NCBI GenBank assembly: GCA_036365515.1
Contig: CM070873.1
Span: 226,935,876 to 226,999,875 of the forward strand
DNA: 64,000 nt
DNA from: Torymus aiolomorphi
Lineage: Eukaryota > Arthropoda > Insecta > Hymenoptera > Torymidae
Direction of reading: 5' to 3'
Shown in pieces: positions 27,119 through 38,300 of this stretch. Position 1 is the first letter of the stretch. Each line of letters starts with the position of its first letter. A program made the position numbers and the translations under genes. Below the pieces are notes generated by a model, which saw only the letters and a list, made by a program, of their open reading frames with translations, made no database searches and was not told where the DNA came from.

Positions 27119-28983
27119 GCAGCAACAGTCCAAATCTTACAACTCTATGCAGCAGCAGCAGCAGCAACAACAACAACAACAACAACAACAGCAGCAGCAG
27201 CAGCAGCAGCAAGTGCAGGACGCCAGTGGATACGGAAGCGTGCAGTGCGGGAGTAGACAACAGCAGCAGCAGTCGCAGCAGCAGCAGCAACAGCAACAAG
27301 GCATGGCAGGACCAATGCGCCCCGCCGAGGGCTGCTCCGGTCAGTCGTTTGTTGTTAGCGATAATTATGACGGTAATTAATTCGTTCATTCGGCTAATTT
27401 ATTTCGTGCCGCCCTCCGGGCGGTGGATGTGTGCTCTTCTATCTGCTCTTGAGCGCTGAGGGCCAATTAATTGATCGGCGCTATTAATCGCGCAGTAGGA
27501 GACCACTTCAACTTATATCGTTTTCTTTTTTTTTTTTTTAATTTCTTTCGTAGGAGTAATTTGATGCGTCAAAACAAATTTAAATTACATAATTTCAATT
27601 TTAATGGTCGCAGTTCGTTAGCTATATAATAATAATGGGAGTGCGATGACAATTTTTATTTTTATATAAAAATGCATGGTTTGTTTTATGTTTACTCTTT
27701 GTAAAAAAATGGTTCAAACGAATAATATTGGATTTTATGTAGAAAAAAGAATTTTTTTTTATTCAAGTATTTGACTCATAAAATATGTGGGGGAGTGATC
27801 GACATTGCACATCCAAGCTTTACGAAGCTCCAAGCGTCAGTTCTGATGCTCTGGATATAAATTAATATTTCAATCAGAAAATGATCCTCGAACTGTCTTT
27901 GTAAACGGTCAAATGAGTTATTTCAAAATGATATTAATAATTGATTCAAAATAATTAATAATTGATAAAGTAGAAAAATCTGTTTTAGGCAATTCTTAAA
28001 AAATGTTACCCGACAATGGTAACCTTAATTATATAAGAAAAATTATCGCTTTTTGACGATATCATTAACAGAAAATTATTATGATACTTATTATGAGTTG
28101 CCATTACTAAAAATTTTAATTGAATATATTATTATTGAAAAAATCACTTTTTTACAGCATTTATTTATTGTAATTGATAATTATAATAAAATTATTTATT
28201 TGATTTACTTTAACAAAAACTTGTAGAGAAAAATATCAATTTAAATTAGCATGAACCCTCTCAGACATCTATACCTGGCTGCTACCAAAGAAAGCATGAT
28301 TCGACGAATCTTTTATTTTTAATTTTTAGAATCTTTTAACTAGACGTAAAATAGTATTTCAAAAATTTGATTTTGTTAATTAGTAATGCATAAAATTTGT
28401 TTAAATTCATAAAATAATTTCAGTTTAATGTAAACAATTGCGTAATTAACTAATGAACAATCTAAGACCTTCTTTATTTTTTAACAGGAGTGACGCATCG
28501 CTACCAAATGTCTCACCACCCGGATTACCAAACCGACGGCTCGGCCAGTCAGCCCGCGTCTCAGCAGCAAGCCCAGCCTATGGGCCACATGGATCCGCCG
28601 CCCCCGCCCCATGGCATGCACGACGAGGAGCAGGAGCACGTGATGCAGCTCGAGAAGTACTTCAACAAGTACGCGCACCCCTCGAGCATCAGCCAGGGCG
28701 GCCACTCGAGTCTCTCCTCCCAGAACCTCCTCGACAGTAACCACAACTACGCCAGCGATTTGCGCTATTACACGTCTCAGCAGCAGCAGCAGCACGCGCA
28801 ACAGCAGCAACACGCCCAGCAGCAGCACCAGATGGACCTAGCGAATGCCCAGTGCATGCTGGATGAGCAAGCGGCCAAGGACCATCAGGCCGCGCAATGC
28901 GCGTCCATGGGCATGAGCCATGAGATGGAACAGTACCACCAGAGCCTCGAGGCTTCTAAGTATCAGGAGCACCAGCAACAGGT

Positions 28984-29014
<31 letters not shown>

Positions 29015-29140
29015 CAACAGCAGCAGCAGCAGCAGCAACAGGCAGGCCAGGGACCGAATATAGAACACGGGCCCAAGGCCGCCGAGGACGACTTTAGCGT
29101 GATATTGGCTGACGTGCGGAAGACGTGTTACAGTAGCTAG
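23511..29140 (+). CDS. Sox15: SOX group F (Sox15-like) HMG-box transcription factor, 5' partial, five exons
   Basis: Exons are 23511-23733, 24700-24971, 25693-25919, 26904-27372 and 28488-29140. All introns are GT-AG and the phases agree (1 entering, then 2, 1, 0, 1), giving 613-614 residues to a TAG stop. The first visible exon carries the second half of an HMG box ([33 protein letters not shown]), which binds and bends DNA in the minor groove. The VEEAERLRV and [10 protein letters not shown] wording fits SOX group F, whose single Drosophila member is Sox15; Sox15 acts in mechanosensory organ and wing hinge development. The rest of the protein is probably a transactivation region: Ser/Pro/Tyr-rich with at least four glutamine tracts, ending in a compact non-repetitive block [17 protein letters not shown]. 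The N-terminal half of the HMG box (normally starting RPMNAFMVW) must sit on an upstream exon ending in a lone G; I did not find it in 1-23510. The SOX call is very sure, the group F call fairly sure. Confidence 0.92.
24700..24971 (+). CDS. Sox15: Sox exon 2 of those visible
   Basis: The acceptor is cacag (ending 24699) and the donor is g|gtaaat at 24972. The exon completes an ATG codon across the junction and reads [15 protein letters not shown], then a Q7 tract, then a Ser/Tyr/Pro segment ([23 protein letters not shown]) with several proline-directed SP/TP sites. No structured domain is recognised; it is probably part of the transactivation region. Confidence 0.88.
25693..25919 (+). CDS. 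Sox15: Sox exon 3 of those visible
   Basis: The acceptor is tacag (ending 25692). The donor is aag|gtatcg at 25920. It reads [21 protein letters not shown], a glutamine tract, [21 protein letters not shown] and a Gly/Tyr/Thr end. Its end phase 0 matches the next exon, which starts [10 protein letters not shown]. Confidence 0.87.
26230..26383. mobile_element. 154-bp MITE with perfect 35-bp TIRs in a Sox intron
   Basis: 26230-26264 and 26349-26383 are perfect inverted copies (core GTAGAGGTGCAGCTAATGG). A direct repeat TTTTGCAAGTATA occurs at 26180-26192 and 26383-26395, so the inserted unit may be slightly larger than the TIRs. The perfect arms suggest a recent insertion. It sits in the intron between the third and fourth visible Sox exons. 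Confidence 0.8.
26904..27372 (+). CDS. Sox15: Sox exon 4 of those visible, polyglutamine-rich
   Basis: The acceptor is ctttag (ending 26903) and the donor is g|gtaatt at 27373. It reads [21 protein letters not shown] and a [12 protein letters not shown] segment, then runs of 16 Q (27081-27128) and 21 Q (27150-27212) separated by SKSYNSM, then shorter runs of 5 and 8 Q. CAG is mixed with CAA throughout, which limits slippage. The tracts probably vary in length between alleles. Confidence 0.88.
27081..27302 (+). repeat. CAG/CAA trinucleotide tracts (polyglutamine)
   Basis: Coding CAG/CAA tracts inside Sox exon 4: 16, 21, 5 and 8 glutamine codons in the translated frame. They are imperfect mixtures of CAG and CAA, not a pure CAG microsatellite. 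More tracts lie in the terminal exon at about 28779-28830 and 28975-29042. Confidence 0.9.
28488..29140 (+). CDS. Sox15: Sox terminal exon with conserved-looking C-terminus
   Basis: The acceptor is ttaacag (ending 28487). It reads [18 protein letters not shown], a long Gln/His-rich region with acidic and leucine-containing segments ([41 protein letters not shown]), and ends [17 protein letters not shown] before TAG at 29138-29140. The non-repetitive ending stands out from the glutamine-rich flanks and is likely a conserved functional motif. I see no typical vertebrate SoxF beta-catenin-binding motif (DRNEF type). Confidence 0.9.
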
Positions 29141-29720
29141 TGTTGTTATCCGGTTTTGATCTTGACTTTTTTTTATACGCTTGAGGGGCTCTCTGATCTG
29201 AATGCCGACTCTTATCTCGTTTCTTTTCTTAAAGAATAGCTTTATTGAAATTTTATTTAATATAAAAGAAAATTAATTTTACTACTGATAATTTCTCGTA
29301 TATGCAATAAGCGACTTTGTAAATAGTATAAATATAGAATGTCACTCCCAATTATTTACAAAAGCTTTCGTGTAATGAAACACAGCTTTAAAAAAAAACA
29401 GTGAAATTAACGTTTAATTTTTTCATACCAGTGATAAATTTGTTTCAAACGCTAAAATTCTTGTCAAATTCAGATCATGACCCTCGTTTAAATCCTGGTG
29501 AAAAAACGATCTGTGAGATTTCGATGACGTTGCGTGCATATGGATATGTATTGACTTCTTATCATCGATGTAAACATGCGAGACTTCGATGATTGTGATT
29601 AATCCAAGTTTTGACTCCCATGGATCTCTTTTGGTGCTTAGGTAATATAAATTCTTGTTTTTTGTACGATTTTCCTTTGTCGACTTTTATAGATTAATTT
29701 AATTGTTCTCGAGAGTCTTT

Positions 29721-29766
29721 AATAAAGAGATAGCACTTTTATAGACGACACGAGATCGTAAATAAA
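29721..29766 (+). terminator. Candidate polyadenylation signals for Sox
   Basis: AATAAA hexamers occur at 29721-29726 and 29761-29766, about 580-625 bases after the Sox stop codon; another at 30236-30241 would give a 1.1 kb 3' UTR. Hexamers are common in AT-rich DNA, so the choice is inference. Confidence 0.4.
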
Positions 29767-30709
29767 GAGAATAAGACGACGATGCTGTCGGGCTTGCGTA
29801 GCAAGTCACCGCATAGAGTTTGTATTTAAAAAGTTTATTATTACACACGTGCAAATAGATATAGTAGAGGACATTTTAGAAGATTTTAAGTTTTTGACGA
29901 AACACGAATGTTCTACTCGAAGCAAGAGAGAAAGAGACGTACGAAGGCTAATTAGCAAAAATAACTCGAGCTGGAGCATCAAAACACGTTGTACTTATCG
30001 AGTATATAAAAGACATTTTTATTTTTAGAGCATTATTAAAACGCAATTTCGTCACGAATACCTACGTTTATATGTAAATAACGATGTATGAGTTTTCTCA
30101 ACATTGGACTGAGGTCTGGGAAATGTCAATTCGATAAATATACAGTAGACATAAAAATCTTAAATCCTGTCTCGGCGCCTTTGTACACGTATAGTACTTA
30201 AGACAATAATCACACGAAATTATAAGCGAGGATTAAATAAATATTTTGCAGGACACGAGACATGCATATAGAATTTTGGATGTATCTTATAAATAAATAT
30301 TATTTTCAAGAATCTATTCTTACTTATTTTAGCAAAATATATATAATTTCTCTCTAGGAAAAAAAAAGAATAATCTATTGTACATGATAAATGTTTTTAT
30401 TAAATATTTATAAAAAATATGTATATAAATTACAGTAATGTATGTAAAGCATACATAATGTGTCATGTCATATTATGATAATTTTTTTACACAAAGACAT
30501 TCCAATGTACCCTCATTCTCACATTTTGATGCAAACTCACTAATTTTGGACGTAAATTTACAATACCTTTTCATATCACTCTATTCTACAAATACACATT
30601 CTTCCTTCCTAAAGCAATTTTACAAGAGTATTCGTTAAATTTGCATCATCTCAAAGCATTTTGTAATTAATTAGAATTGTAAATTTTACCTTGCAATTGA
30701 TATTATCAT

Positions 30710-30731
30710 TTTATTTTTTTTAATGTTTATT
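30710..30731 (-). terminator. Candidate polyadenylation signals for oaf
   Basis: TTTATT (AATAAA on the - strand) lies at 30726-30731 and 30710-30715, about 750 bases after the oaf stop; a further one is at 30396-30401. Position fits a normal 3' UTR, but the motif is frequent by chance here. Confidence 0.35.
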
Positions 30732-31483
30732 TACAATTCTGTATACAAATATTGCTATTCATCATTAATATTTAATCATTACATTTGGTGCTCGAATCAT
30801 ATTAACATTCCTCTATAAACAAGTGAGTGATGTTAATAATTCAATAACATTATTTGACTCAAATTGACTTGTACGTATGGTTGATCATTGATCAGTTATA
30901 TATACTTGGATAAAAAAGGGGTAGTAATAGTGCAATGAAGGAATGGACAAGATAAAATTTATCTTAGAATGTGAAAGTAGATTATAGTATTTGAAATTCA
31001 TATTAATTGGACAGAATTTACAGTCTTAAAATATTTTTCTGTAAATGTCATGATGAATCATTTTATCAAGTCTTATATTTTACAAATTAAATTTTGTATG
31101 AAATTCAGGTTAAATTACAAAAGTTAATAAAAGTATTTTCTCATATTAAACGTTACAAATTCCAGAATTTTCTCAAAAATAATTTTCAACTTATATTCTA
31201 ATTTTCAGTGGAATGTAAAAAATACAAAATGCTCCTATTTTGAATTTGTATAAAACCATGAAAAGAAAACGTGGAATCATTAAACGCATTTGCGTGAAAA
31301 AGTTTTACAATTTCACAATCACATGTTGCTATATTACGTAATTAATGACTGAAATCTTCAAAGCTTTTACACAAAATATTTCTCATTTTTATGAAATTTG
31401 TGCATTTACTTAAAACTGTTTATGACACACTGGTGATTGTTAGAATTATTTTAATTGATCTATAATTAAGATGTTCTTAAATG

Positions 31484-32917
31484 TCATTCATCCCATAAAC
31501 AGTTTTGTTTCATTGTAGAGTAATATGAGAAAAGAAAGCATTTCTTACACGTTTTTATTCCACATCTATAAGTACTTACTACTTTCTTTCCATCAGCTTT
31601 AGTCTTACAAAATTTCAGTCCACAAGGATACCATCCAATACATAATTCTAAAGAACATGTGCAAGGTGCCCAAAGATTAGCCGTGTCGGCACATTTTGAT
31701 ACTAATGGCTTTGTATTAGTAGGTGTTGTTTGAACAGTTCTAGTAGTAAAATTATGAACTGCTAATAGAAGTGCAGTTTCAGAAGAACCTAAAAAAACAA
31801 GAATTTTTCAAATGAAAAATCAATACTAGAATCAAGTAACTGACATTTACATGAAAAATGATTTACTGCGAGTATATGAAATATTTTAATTTTTGGTTAG
31901 TATGTTGAACTCAAACTTACCAGGCCTTTGAGCCCATCGTTTTAAATCTTCATATCTTGTATATGTAGTTTCTAGTGCATCTGAACAAAGATCACTAATG
32001 TGCTTAGAAACTATGCCAGATTGTGCAATATCTAAAAATAAGTCCATTGTATAGTTGGCACGACCTTTATCCTCTTCAGCAACCCTAATTGTACCAGGAT
32101 TTTTTTGTCTTAACTTTGACATTGCATCGGAAGATATAAAATCCATTTTATAAAAGTGATTGACAAAACACATAATTTGAACTTCACTTTGTCCTCGTTC
32201 TTCTTCACCTAGAATTAAGGCCTTTATAACTTGAACCTCCTAAAATATTTAAAAAATGATATAAGTATTTTAAAATTAAAATATGAGCTATTTAAATGAT
32301 AATAATATAATATACAATCATAGTTTTTAAAAATGCTGAATATTTTGCACTACAAATCTTTATGGCATTAGAAAAAGATGAATGAAAGACAGTTAATAAA
32401 AGAATTTTAAACTGATTCAAAAAGCAATATGAATAGATGAAAAGCACATGAACAAATGAGAGAAACCCTTGAGATTGAATTTACTTATTCATTATATGAA
32501 GTTATGAATACTTACATTCTTGAAGTCTACAAGCTGAGTAACGAGAGTTCCATCCCAGCGCAGAAACTCTAAAGTTATCACATCTTCTGTAATATTGGAC
32601 GTTATAGTTTCTTGTAGAATATCTCCACCCTAAAAGTATATGTTATTTTCAGTAAAAACCCTATTACAAATTCTGTAAATTTTAAAAGTTGAAAAAATCA
32701 AATGATGTTAAACCTAACCTCTAATTCAATTAAGCTCAGTTATCATGCAGAAATAATACACTAACTCAAAGATATTTGATTCGTCAGCAAGAACAGAGAA
32801 TAAGTTAGGTCAACGAACCTGATTTTTAACATTTATGAGTAAATGCGCGGTGCAAATGACGCAAAAAAATTGCAGCACCGTGAAAATCGCCAGTGTCGAA
32901 GCTTCGCGAAACCTCAT
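31484..32917 (-). CDS. oaf: Out at first (OAF) secreted protein, complete, four exons
   Basis: Exons are 32917-32819, 32629-32516, 32239-31921 and 31788-31484, all GT-AG, totalling 837 nt (278 residues; human OAF is about 270). Exon 1 is a signal peptide: MRFREAS, a hydrophobic stretch (LAIFTVLQFFCVICTAHLLI), then VKNQ. Exon 2 has GGDILQE and LEFLRWDGTLVTQLVDFKN; exon 3 has EVQVIKALILGEEERGQ, MCFVNHFYKMDFISSDAM, KLRQKNPGTIR; exon 4 has CADTANLWAPCTC and CIGWYPCGLKFC. These are hallmark OAF family blocks. N-glycosylation sequons are at N45, N133 and N190, and ten cysteines lie in residues 210-274, fitting an extracellular disulfide-bonded domain. In Drosophila oaf lies beside dpp and affects nervous system development; its molecular role is poorly known. 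It is convergent with the Sox gene. Confidence 0.95.
32630..32818 (-). other. oaf intron 1
   Basis: Begins GTTCGT and ends with an AG at 32631-32630 on the - strand; the other oaf introns are 32515-32240 and 31920-31789. All are short (about 130-280 bases). Confidence 0.85.
32819..32917 (-). CDS. oaf: oaf exon 1, signal peptide
   Basis: Starts ATGAGGTTTCGC at 32917 and ends CAG|GTTCGT with the donor at 32818. It encodes 33 residues: a short basic n-region (MRFRE), a hydrophobic core and a likely cleavage zone near CTAHLL. Phase 0 joins GGDILQE in exon 2, matching the usual start of the mature OAF protein. The first in-frame ATG with this signal was chosen; no better upstream start is seen. 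Confidence 0.88.
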
Positions 32918-33369
32918 CTTTCCAGCGTCATTCACGACCAAAAGAAAACAGCCACTCCAGCAAAATCTCACTGATACAACATTCCCTCAATTCAACATCG
33001 CTTGTAAACAAACGATTTTCGCACTAAATCGGACCGAACTCACGTCTCTTTCCTTATCATTCTCGCGCTGCTGCTGTCCGCTGCCCGTTCAGTAGACCGC
33101 GAACTAATCAATCGACCTCAGATTGGCTTCACCAGGGGGAACTTTCGAACGACCCGGCTGGTAGCGCCATCTGCAGCGGGTAAACGTCTCGGTGGCCCCG
33201 ACCGCCCCGACGGCGACGACGTCGACGAAAGTCGATTTCGATGAGACCAAAAATAAAGCGGCCGAAGGTCATTTTTCAACCAGATGATAAGTAAAGCGTG
33301 CAATGATATGTCAACTGGATGTAGGGCGTGTTTTCGTCTCGATTGCACGAGTTTTGTTTTATTGTGAAC

Positions 33370-33546
33370 TTTCTTTTAGTATATAAAAAATGCTGATAAG
33401 TTTATTGAAGACTAGTTAGCGCTGCAGTTCGAAGTGAAACGTTATTAGTGATTTTTAGTCGACTGACGATGAGTGTTCCTCGATCGCTGCTCCGGTTTGG
33501 CTTTTGCTGGCTTTAGTAGTTGCAAGTCTTCACTGAAAGTTTAAAC
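33370..33546 (+). other. Candidate non-coding first exon, divergent from oaf
   Basis: About 450 bases from the oaf start and pointing away from it. A TATA-like tataaaaa lies near 33382-33390, an initiator-like gcagttcg near 33424, and a strong donor (aaac|gtaagt) at 33547. The only reading frame is a 15-codon ATG frame at 33471 that stops before the donor, so it would be 5' UTR or long non-coding RNA. TATA-to-initiator spacing is longer than usual and no downstream exon was identified. Confidence 0.35.
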
Positions 33547-34996
33547 GTAAGTTTATTATTGCATTAATTATAATCAATATTTGCTTGCTAACAATTGTAA
33601 TTTGTTTCTTATTGTTAATCAAATGAAAAAGCGAATGAAGGATCGTCATCGAATTTACTTTGACGTTGTGTAAAAATCGATTTTTAAACTGTGGTTTTTA
33701 AACTACATAATTAAAAAAGTTTCATGTCTCGCAAACAAGAAAATAATACTAATTAGTAAAACAATAAACATATAATACTAAAAGGTATATCTTAATTAAT
33801 AGTTACTTACAATTCTGCTCTAAGTGCTGTCAAAATAGGAGGGGTTTTTGGTCTTATAATTGGTTCGATTTCGGGAACGACAAAATGACAATAAATCGGC
33901 ACCTATACAAAATTATTTTTCTTAACAATTTTGTTGGGCAATTTTATCTTTTTCTTTTAACTAATGAGCTCAAATATAGTGATAAACGCGTCTCATTCTT
34001 ATTATTACAATAATGTCTAAAACACTTTTACGTTACAAACGATATTTTCCAACTGGAACACTGCGAATGATTATTGATTGTCAGTTATATTAATCATGAC
34101 ATCATTTCGAGTGGAAAATAACGTACTGATTAACTTTGATAATTTTCGTTATATATTTCTATATTTTAATGATTGAATTATTTTACTGGGATGCACAACC
34201 CCTCTTATGAATTATTTTATAAGTTATTGCTTTTACTATTACTGTACAAAATTTGTATCGTTATATTCTGTTTATTAATTACAATGAAATATTTAACTTA
34301 TACAAAAAAATGTATAATAATTGACTTCAATATTGCCTTATGCAAATATATACATTTTCTACTCTGGTTTCGTAATTAAAAATGACTTTATATTAGCAAT
34401 ATTTTCGTAACATGTTAAAACGAGTTCTTTTACGCAGTTTAATTCAAAGATATTGAAATAGATGAAAAAATGTGTGATAACAAAACCGGTAGTTCCAATT
34501 TACTCATATAAGTGACTTATATTTAATTTGCTCCGTAAATAAATGCAAATTACTTGACTTCTTAGTTCCTATATACGAAACTCCACATGCACAACGTCAA
34601 TGTATTCAGTACCGCACTGAATCAAATTAGATAAAACAATTAGCAATGACGGTTTTTCCATTCAATATATTCGTCTTAAAGAGTTTCATCAGAATCGTGG
34701 ATACAGTTTTATATAGCTTCAAAAATATTATTTAAAAAAAAAAAACATTAATTGTTATATACTTCCTAAATTAGTTATTTTTTTTTCTATAAATACACAA
34801 TGAAAAGAGCGTAAACCAAATTCAAGAAAATAAAGTGCTAATAAATTGTTATTGGATTCCTCTCCGAACAAACTATAGTATTCCTGCGAAAATCGCCTCT
34901 ATAACATATACAATAGCACAACAGCACATAATCATATATACAACCGCACTCAAGCGCACAATTGCATTCGGTCCGAAAATCCGAGAGGCAACTCAC

Positions 34997-35215
34997 GTAT
35001 GTCAGGGTGTCGTCTAGCTCTATATCCGGCAGCTCGCTGTACAGATCCGGAATCCTGAAGTTCTTCCCCAAGATCGGCGACTTGAATCCCGCAGTGTCGA
35101 GACTCTTGCCACTGCCGGCGCTACTGCCGCTTCTGCTGGCCCTCGGGCGCCTCTCGCGGATGCTCGGCGTGAGCCTCGGCGGCTGCAGACTCGACCCGCA
35201 CCGCCTGGACGTCAT
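34997..35215 (-). CDS. Candidate first coding exon of an unidentified gene
   Basis: From ATG at 35215 (A at -3) the frame runs exactly 73 codons to TAC|GTGAGT, a good donor at 34996-34991. The peptide is Arg/Ser-rich at first (MTSRRCGSSL, SIRERRPRASRSG), then changes to an ordinary-looking acidic segment (NFRIPDLYSELPDIELDDTL). An in-frame upstream ATG at 35326 could add 37 residues. Composition and the donor look like a real N-terminal exon of a larger protein, cytoplasmic by appearance. I do not recognise the family and found no following exon on the - strand; the next one may be left of this window, which would place oaf and Sox inside its intron. Confidence 0.45.
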
Positions 35216-35326
35216 TCTCGCGCGAGAGGCGAAGACGCACTCGCCCGAGCGAAAGCCTCCTCTCACTCTACCTTCCCTCGAGGGAGAAATGCGAGACTCG
35301 ATATTTGGTCGATATAGAAACGACAC

Positions 35327-38300
35327 GGCGCGTATCCAACGTCTTTTCCTCTATCTTGTGCGCGCGCGCGAGCGAGCGAGCGATAGTCCTTAATAATGCA
35401 GGGGTGAGAGAACGAGTCACGGAATCCGCGATGGAGAAAGGCTTTCACGCGTTCTGCTGATCGTGGGGTTACATTTTTAATGGCCCGGCGCAGGGGAAAT
35501 TCGAGGCGGCGCGTGCAGGCTTTTGCGGCTCGGGTGACGTTGTAACGAGATTTTTAATTGCGTGGTCGGGAGTGATGGGGTTGAAGTTGACTTTTACGTT
35601 TCATCATTTTTTTACGAAAAGTGAGCCTCTCTTTTCATCTTCATTACCTTGCAATTATGAAACGCAAAGAAAGCTCTTATCATTTATAATGTAAAATTAT
35701 ACTTTATTCAACTGAAATTTACTTTTGAAAAAACGTTTTTGTACAGAAAGTGTTTTTGATCATTTTGTTACGGAGGTATACAATGGCATGTTAAATATAA
35801 CATACTTTGTAAAAATAAAATAGTACATTAAGAATATGATATATTTTTTTCATTATTTGTTGTTTTTGTTATACGAAAAATACGAAAAATTGATACTACA
35901 TTCTCGTTTCGTACAAACATTTTCAAAATAGAAAAACATATCTATAAAAGAACCAAAGGCCAAAGGCGGAGTGTAGGTTTCGAGAATGTTTTTGGCATCT
36001 GGCTAAAAAAGCTTTGTGATTTACAAACGTATGTTTTCCTTTGTTCACATAAAAAATATATTGAAATTCAAGATATTTGAATCATCTACCATTTGTTGAA
36101 TTTTTTTAAAATGTTTACTAAATATTATGATAATCAAAATGTTTTTCAAAGAAAAGTATTTCTTGATCAACTTTAAAAACACCGGGAAAATTTATGTGAA
36201 GACTAAACCGTCGAGTTCAATTGCGGTACAATCCGTCAAGCAAGTCAGAGATAAGACAATGATAATTCAATCGCATATGTATCCACGCCTGTAATTTAAT
36301 CGTCACTGTAATCTAATACACGAGAAATACATAGTATAATTTACGTAAATGTGTACATGCAGATTCATGAACTTTGATATTTGAGTACAAAAGCTTATTA
36401 ACAGGAAATGAAGATATCTATGGGACTATAATGTAGAATGAAAACAATGTGTCTAATTTCTTAAAATTATTAAGATTTACTGTTCATTCATTTTAAATGT
36501 CATATATTCATACAATTTATGCGAATAATAATACGTATCCAATGTTACTGAAAATCAATGAGAGTATTAATTTGAAATCCTATCAAAACCAAATATATAA
36601 GTTTCAGCTACATTCTATTGAAATATACGAGTGAATGTTTGTCATCATTATCGTCAGTTGATGGAATGCCTTCACGTATAGTCGACTGTAATAACGTGCA
36701 TCTATAAATCGCTTATATACAGCTTATATAGGTTAAAATTTGAATGCAATATCCTATGGCCCGAGGTAACAAGCATGAAAAATAAATTAAAAAAAAAATT
36801 ATATAATATACGATTTAAAATTTTTTTCTACTTGCAAACATATTTATATAAAAGCTTAAAAATTACAAGACGAAAATATTCTCTCAATCTCAATCATCTA
36901 CTTATTGCAATAAATGCACAATGAATAGCTCGAGCGCCATCAAATTTGATGTTATTACATATCCTATCCGAAGGCGCAGTCCTAAAATAATAAACATTGC
37001 TACAAACGACACTTTCGACCCTCCGATCCCCGAAAATTTCGAATGTTATAAGAAACCTCGTCCCGGCTATTTTTAATCGCACATAACTGGTGTGTTAGCG
37101 CTCACTGACTCCCGAGCTCTCCTTTTTTAGACTCCCTCGCATACATCCCTCCCCCTCACACAGACACACACACACACACACATACACAGACGAAAGGCGG
37201 AGCACTAAATCCACCCTCTGAGCGCGCGACGTTCGATTAATCGATTTTCCGACCCCCGCCCATGGGCCAGCGTCCGAGCCACGCTAGTAAGGATCCTTGC
37301 GCGCGCCTTGTTTTTTTTTCTTTTCCCCCTGTTCGTTGACGAAACGCGGAGTGTACGCGGTTGGCAGTTCTAGAGAGAAGGAGACAGAGTCAGTGTGTGT
37401 ATGTGTGTGTGTGTGTATGTGTGTGTGAGAGAGAAACGCCTGCTGGCTGAAAGTATACTCGCGGTGAGGGAGGAAGGGAGCGAGCGCGCGCGAGCCCCGC
37501 TAGTGGAAATATCAATAATTCCATCGGTGTTGAAAACTTTTTTCTCTGTGTGTGTGTGTGTGTATGTGTGGGTAGAGAGGAAGGACTCTCCATCGTGTGA
37601 AAAATTTGTCGCGCGAGATTTCCTACTGAATTAATGATAGAGGAGCAGAGATTTTATTCATACTGAAGGAAGATTTAAAGTTTGGATTGATAATGCATAC
37701 GAATTTTGTTATTGAACAAGATTAAATTTTTTTTGTTCTTAATTGTTGGTACTTTTTAATAATATGTAAATAAACTGTAAGTTAGTGAAAATAAAATTAA
37801 AAAAAGAAACCTTTTTCATTTTTATCTGATTGCTTTTTATATTACATAGTTAGCTTTCGAGTTATTAGATCTATGTAGGACAGTGCAAGAAGGAGAGTGA
37901 TGAAAGCATTTATCTCTGTATCATTTTGGGTTGTGGATTACGCGAGAAATGAGGAGCTTACGATCAATAAGAGTGTATATAGTCTATTTTCGTCAATTTT
38001 CACATTTCAAGTTTCTTCTCCACAGAGCTGTAATTATTTAAAGTAAAAATCTGATATTGTCTTTATTGTTTTGAAATGTAGTTTTATCTCGAAAAACTAC
38101 TCTGCTAATTATAAGAGGGTAGCTTATTTCCCAAAAGAGTATAGCAATAAAGGTAATGCAGTTTTGGAAGTTTATAGTGAAAGAACCTTGAACCAAAAAA
38201 GTACAAAAGCGGAAGCTTTCCTAAATGGACATTATAAGTTTATAGCTCAAATTTTTCAATGTCATGTTCAAGTAAACTTGATGCAAAAATTATTTGGTTT

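Larger units (their letters stand above)
29141..31483. other. Convergent 3' UTR/intergenic region between Sox and oaf
   Basis: AT-rich DNA with no credible exon. It must hold the 3' UTRs of Sox (+) and oaf (-). Frames here are short and AT-driven. Candidate signals are listed separately; the two transcripts could come within a few hundred bases of each other or overlap. Confidence 0.7.
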
